Positions 59,192-64,000 of a DNA stretch of 64,000 bases are shown piece after piece. The notes under the pieces were generated by a model that had not been told where the DNA came from, did no database searches, and saw only the letters and a list, made by a program, of their open reading frames with translations. How positions within the stretch are numbered: the stretch's first letter is position 1; the number at the start of each line of letters is the position of its first letter. Made by a program: the position numbers and the translations under genes. The stretch is taken from positions 23,251,802 through 23,315,801 of the forward strand of contig NC_080041.1 of the NCBI RefSeq assembly GCF_012489685.1, in the 5' to 3' direction. This DNA is from Lotus japonicus (taxonomy: Eukaryota; Streptophyta; Magnoliopsida; Fabales; Fabaceae).

Positions 59192-61284
59192 AACTTCCCC
59201 TTCTTGGTATTTTAGGGCCTATTATCTAATCTTCACAAGAAGAGGTCTCCAGAGGGAAGTTTCTTGGGACTAGTGTCATATTATAGCGTGCTTTGATCTT
59301 CTGTTATGCTTTCGCTATTCTGATTTGAGCTACTTCTTTGAGGTCTTCCACTTGATCCAAGTTTTCTTGCAACATTTGATCATTTTCCATGGATCTGAAT
59401 GCTTGAACTCGTCATGACAAATCGCTAGAATGATCGCTTCCTCTCGTAAGAACGCTCAAACAGTTGGAATCAAAAGATTCACAAACAATATTAGGAAGAA
59501 TAGGAACCCTAGACATTTTATCGCAATGCAGTAGAAATGAAAGAGAACTAACTGATTAAAGAAGAAGAAATGAGGAAATTTACTTTTAAAGGTATAAATG
59601 TGTATTTATTCTAAAAGTAAATCTATTTCTTTTCAATCTCTATTCAACTAAATAAATAGATAACATAAGAGAGTAATCTCTCTCCCCTTTCTCTTGTTTT
59701 TCCACCATACCCAATAATCCACAAAATCAATCTATTTTTCATCCTTTTCTTTCTCCTCACATTCTCTCTTATTCTCTCTTGTCTCTTTCTCTCTTAAACT
59801 AAACAAAGCCTTAAGTTTTCCTCTATTTTTTTTAACAATCAAACAAAATTTCAAAGTTGTTGTTTAATGAGCAATAATGATAGGAGTAATGATTCATTCA
59901 CACCTCACATTCTCTTCTATTTCATTTTCACACATTTTTTTTTATTTCTCTTAGGTGAAGGAGGATAAATAGTATGAAGAAAAGATTATTCTTAGTAATT
60001 AGCAAATTGACCTGTATTTAACACATGACATTCATCATCGAATCCCATAATCTACAACTCATTCTGACACATTCATAGGAATGCCTGTTGGCTTTGGATT
60101 TTTGCGTATTAGATTAATCATATTCATATAGTACTCGCAGATCAAAGACTGCTGCAGCAACATATAATAAACATATATGAACGGAATAACGTGAAATTAA
60201 TTTGATTAGATCGATCATAATTAAACTAGTATTGTGGTGTTAACAACATTCTGAAGAAGAAGGACCCGCGAAAAACAGGGAAGAAATTAAAACCTACAGA
60301 ATGTCTTATCGAGATATGTGGTCAAATGGTATTTGTTGATTAGTACGTAGTTTGTGTGTAACACATAACAAGTAGCATGTTATTCAATCATCGATTAAAG
60401 TAAAAGCATCACGATTCTTACATTTGCATGAAACACTAAAATAAAAAAACGTATAATATTACTTGAGAATAGTGTAGAAAGAAACAGCATCGTGTTTGAT
60501 GGTAAGAATATGTGGTCACATGGATTCCTCTGAAATGTGAACTTGTCCTGACGCCTGCTGAACTAAGTTGTTTTGGCTGTTGTTGCCTTTTTCCTTTTCA
60601 TTTTTGCTCCCTGGTTTGCTCTGGTAGTAGTACTATGGATCTACCTAAGAATCTCTGAGTTTTCACCAGCTTTTGGTGACCTTTCCCTATTCCATGTCCC
60701 AAGTGTCAAAATATAATGATAGGAAAAACTAAATAAAGAATCAAGACTTAATGTGTTATGTGATATATCTGAAGAAAAATAGAGCTTGACAAGGGACTTC
60801 ACAATCAACCCTAACAGAGCTGCATGTGTGGTATATTGCTACAAAATCAAAATTTATTCACACCTCAAATTTCTACACATTTCCGGTTTTAGAATTTCAA
60901 ATTGAACTTAGTGAATTTAATACCCGACATGGAATATATGACGGTTTGATTTCTTCGTAATAGATTTAAAAAAACAAATTAGAAGAATTTTTTTTAATAG
61001 GATTTCTGACTTTCAAGGAATTCAAAAGGAAAGACTAAATATAATTTAATAACATAAAGAACTTTGTAATTAGTCTCTCATGGAAGCCATTATTGAGTTA
61101 ATTTGGAAGGGCTAGGGGTTAGTAAGATTCTCAACCCTAGCTAGGGTTGAGTTCGGCTCAGGCCAGATCGTTGCACACTAGGCTCCTAGGAGGTAATTGG
61201 ATGAAAGACATGATAGCCCCAAACAAAGAGCAGGGGTTGAAACCAAGAAAGTGTCCTACTTGAGGATCCCATTCATAAGGATAC
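59192..61284. other. Intergenic DNA, no gene seen
   Basis: AT-rich; no coding frame, clear repeat or RNA gene recognised. Confidence 0.4.
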
Positions 61285-61505
61285 TTTTTTTTGTCGTGGC
61301 GCTTTGGTTAGGTCGACTACTAGACTGTTATTCCATCAAATTTGTGAGAAGCCGCCAATCTCGTATTTGATACTAAGCCAACAGCCGTGAGAGTAATCTC
61401 TCGCCCCACGGTCAGCGCACTAAGTGGCCAATGAATTTTTTCTATTCGCAAGAGTTGAGATTCGAACCCCAACCACTTGTTTAAAGGATGCAACTACACC
61501 AACTC
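61285..61505 (-). mobile_element. Probable tRNA-derived SINE
   Basis: On the minus strand a tRNA-like head has an A-box-like TGGTGTAGTTGC (61,501-61,490) and a B-box-like GGTTCGAATCTC (61,468-61,457). About 165 bp of unrelated body follow, then a run of eight A (61,292-61,285). Box spacing and the terminal A run fit a plant SINE. No clear target duplication was found. Confidence 0.5.
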
Positions 61506-62430
61506 ACTTTTATATTTCAACATTATTTTTTATTCCATTATATTTTTACATAGTTTTTGCTATCTATGCCTTCTTTTTCTATTAGTATAATTGTTATTTA
61601 TCTCTCCTCTAAGATGGAGATAAAATTTAGGTGTGAAATTTTGTTCCCCTAAATATAAAGATGTCGACAATGCACCCCTGAAAATAACAATTTCACCAGG
61701 GGAGATGACTGTACTCACAGTGGAGACCCTGCCCTTGTTGATGAATTAGCATCTGCACAGTTTATCGTCCTGTATATAGTTTTCAATTTGATTTTGTCCC
61801 CTTACCGACCAACTGCTTGGTTTCACACACATTTTTCTGATCTCTTTTTTTTTGTCAAACCTTTTTCGGGTCTCTGGATCTAACACTTGTAATGGGTACA
61901 GAGCTTTGGATAATTATCGTTGATGAAATTTTCTGGAGAGTACTTTGCCCAAGTCGGTATTTGAGGATGTGCCTTCTTGATTTGACATAAAAATAAAAAG
62001 CATACCATAAGAGAACAGTGCACTACATCTTTTACGTAAAACCTTCAGACATTGCGTTACGTGTCATTTCACTTATAAAATGCTTAACATGTTTTTTTAG
62101 ATCTATTGTTGGACATCTTAACCATACTTAATATCACAATAATCTCTTACCTTATGTGAAAGACTTTTGAAACAAGAAGTTGTCATCATGTATGGTTAAA
62201 GCAATTACCGACACATACTATTGTCAGACCAAAAGAGATGTTTAAAATTATGCGAGATCTCCACATTGGTCTAATGGACAAGTCATAAGTACACCACATT
62301 TTTATGAAAAATATTAAGGCATTAAGTGTATGAATCATGTCACTTATAAACTGCTCAACACATTATTTTTCATTCACAGGCGATTTCTTAATCACATTTG
62401 ATATCACAACACCTACAATGTTATATGTGA
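61506..62430. other. Intergenic DNA upstream of second gypsy element
   Basis: No gene. The outer LTR boundary of the next element lies near its right end but could not be fixed. Confidence 0.4.
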
Positions 62431-62433
62431 GGA

Positions 62434-62625
62434 TGTTGTGTGAGGGTGTGGCACTACATACTTGATGATTATCTTGGGATTGGGAATGTAAACTATTTTG
62501 AGGTGATTTTGAGCTGCTTATATAAAGTTTAGTTCACGCTTTAGTGAAAAAGAAGTAGGTGGGGTGGTCAAGGGTTCAATAAGGTTTTTTTGGGTCACCG
62601 AATGATAGCTCAAATTCCTAGAACA
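62434..62625 (+). repeat. 5' LTR (end) of second gypsy element
   Basis: Ends ATTCCTAGAACA just before the primer site. TATA-like TTATATAAAG near 62,518. Only the last dozen bases match the LTR of the nested gypsy element (minus strand ATTCCTAGAACA). The left boundary is uncertain. Confidence 0.5.
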
Positions 62626-62627
62626 TT

Positions 62628-62647
62628 TGGCGCCGTCTGTGGGGACC
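62628..62647 (+). other. Primer binding site of second gypsy element
   Basis: TGGCGCCGTCTGTGGGGACC two bases after the LTR end. Confidence 0.8.
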
Positions 62648-62790
62648 GATAAACTTTCTAATCCCATTCACGTGGATTGATTGTGCAAGAGGCTATCTCT
62701 GATTACGATTAGGCGATTCTGCAGTTTTCCGATTCTGATTCTGTGACCGGCGTTCGTTTTTCGATCGAGTTTGTGTCATTCCTGGTTTAG

Positions 62791-64000
62791 ATGGAGACTC
62801 GACGCAGGAAGCAGCATCATTCGCCGGTGCGATAGCGAATCTCGCCGCCTCGGCGGCCTCAGCGAGTTGTCTTGGATTCTCCGATGCGAACAGCGGGAGT
62901 ACAGGCTACACGCACTTCTTTGCCGCATTCTCCTCCTCCATCACCACCACCTCCTCCATCGCCTTCGCAGATCGGATCTCCGGAGCGCTCACCGGAGAAT
63001 TCACCTACTCCTGAGCGACAACCGGCAGTGACGCAGGAGGAATGGCGCCATATGCTGCGCAGCATTGGCGACATCCAGCAGCGGAATGAGCATTTACAAG
63101 CTCAGTTGGATTTCTACCGCAGCGAGCAACAAGACGATGGAGGCAGAGAAGCGGATTCCGTAGCTGAGTTCCGTCCGTTCTCGGAGGACGTTGAGAATGT
63201 GGCGATTCCAGATAATATGAAAACGTTGGTTATGGATTCTTATAGCGGGGATTCTGATCCGAAGGATCATCTTCTGTATTTTCAACACGAAGATGGTGAT
63301 AATTGCGATATCAGATGCGGTGAAGTGCAGGATGTTTCCATCGACTTTCAAATCGACGGCGATGGCGTGGTTCACAACTTTGCCGCGCGGATCGATTTCG
63401 AATTTCAGAGACTTCTCATCCAAGTTTCTAGTACAGTTCTCGGCGAATAAGAATCAGCAGATGACGATCAATGATTTATACAACATTCGCCAGCGAGAAG
63501 GAGAGTCACTGAAGAAGTATATGGCCAGGTACAGCGCTGCATCGGTCAAGGTAGAGGATGAGGAGCCTCGAGCTTGTGCTCTAGCATTGAAGAATGGTTT
63601 GTTACCGGGAAGGTTGAACAGCAAGTTGACACGCAAGCCTGCACGTTCAATGGAAGAGACGCGTGCTCGCGCTAGCATTTATATTCTTAATGAGGAGGAC
63701 GATGCTTTCAAAAGAAAGCGCGCGAAACTGGAAAAAGGCGACACGTCACCCAGGCGCGCGAAAAGAGATAAGTATGGCGAAGGCAAGGGGGATGGCCGGC
63801 GACAGAGAGAGGATAAAGGAAAGGTAGTGGTAAAACCGTCCAGGGAACAGTTGTATCCACGGCGCGATGATTATGAACAGCGCCGGCCTTGGCAATCTAA
63901 GTCTCATCGCCAGCGGGAAGAGACTGACATGGTGATGAATACCAATTTAACGGATATGCTCCGCGAGGCGAGAGACGCACATCTAGTGGATGAGCCAGAA
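62791..64000 (+). pseudogene. gag of second gypsy element (partial at window end)
   Basis: Begins ATG 62,791 and matches the nested element's gag closely from the Pro-rich start to the basic linker. Breaks: a TAG at codon 15 (62,833-62,835) where the other copy has CAG, and a one-base T insertion in the run at 63,277-63,282. After the shift the correct frame stays open to the window edge. The zinc-knuckle region and pol lie beyond the window. Orientation is opposite to the nested gypsy element. Confidence 0.85.

Overview
The window looks like nuclear DNA of a flowering plant. It is AT-rich, with Helitron, Mutator-like, Stowaway-like, SINE-like, TRIM, Ty1/copia and Ty3/gypsy elements and only scraps of ordinary genes. 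The copia element is SIRE-type with a long third ORF, which fits a dicot and most likely a papilionoid legume; that placement is inference. No intact host gene, rRNA, tRNA or CRISPR was found.

Bases 1-23,970 are old intergenic DNA rebuilt by Helitrons. Several Helitron 3' ends (hairpin, then CTAG) lie on the minus strand. One Helitron (7,464-15,948) was split by a second (8,934-15,304); its two halves align across the gap with a third copy at 16,244-17,558, which fixes the inserted element's ends. The inner Helitron carries fragments of several unrelated genes, including a BIG BROTHER-like RING E3 ligase piece and an RRM exon. Two Mutator-type non-autonomous elements (6,663-6,856 and 7,959-8,486) have 9-bp target duplications. 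A (CT)90 tract, an AT-rich tandem array and a Stowaway-like MITE follow.

Bases 23,971-51,607 are one nest. The outer element is a minus-strand Ty3/gypsy Tat-like element (TSD AGTTC, 283-bp LTRs) with decayed gag-PR-RT-RH-INT and a spliced gene on the opposite strand under its own TATA box. Its RT is split by a young minus-strand SIRE-type copia element (31,639-47,383, TSD TCGGA, 1,226-bp LTRs that look identical). Its 5' LTR is split by a plus-strand solo LTR of the same copia family (50,243-51,453, TSD AAAAG). The copia element carries gag, pol, a long ORF2 and a small opposite-strand gene with its own TATA box. A 100-N gap at 39,316-39,415 lies between two near-identical 3.5-kb copies of one segment; this is almost certainly an unmerged contig overlap, and the real element is about 12.1 kb.

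Bases 51,608-64,000 hold decayed repeats, a possible retroelement coding relic, a TRIM with three LTRs (58,151-59,186, TSD GATCC), a probable SINE, and the 5' end of another gypsy element (from about 62.4 kb, open at the window end). Its primer site, leader and gag closely match the nested gypsy element, but its LTR is different.
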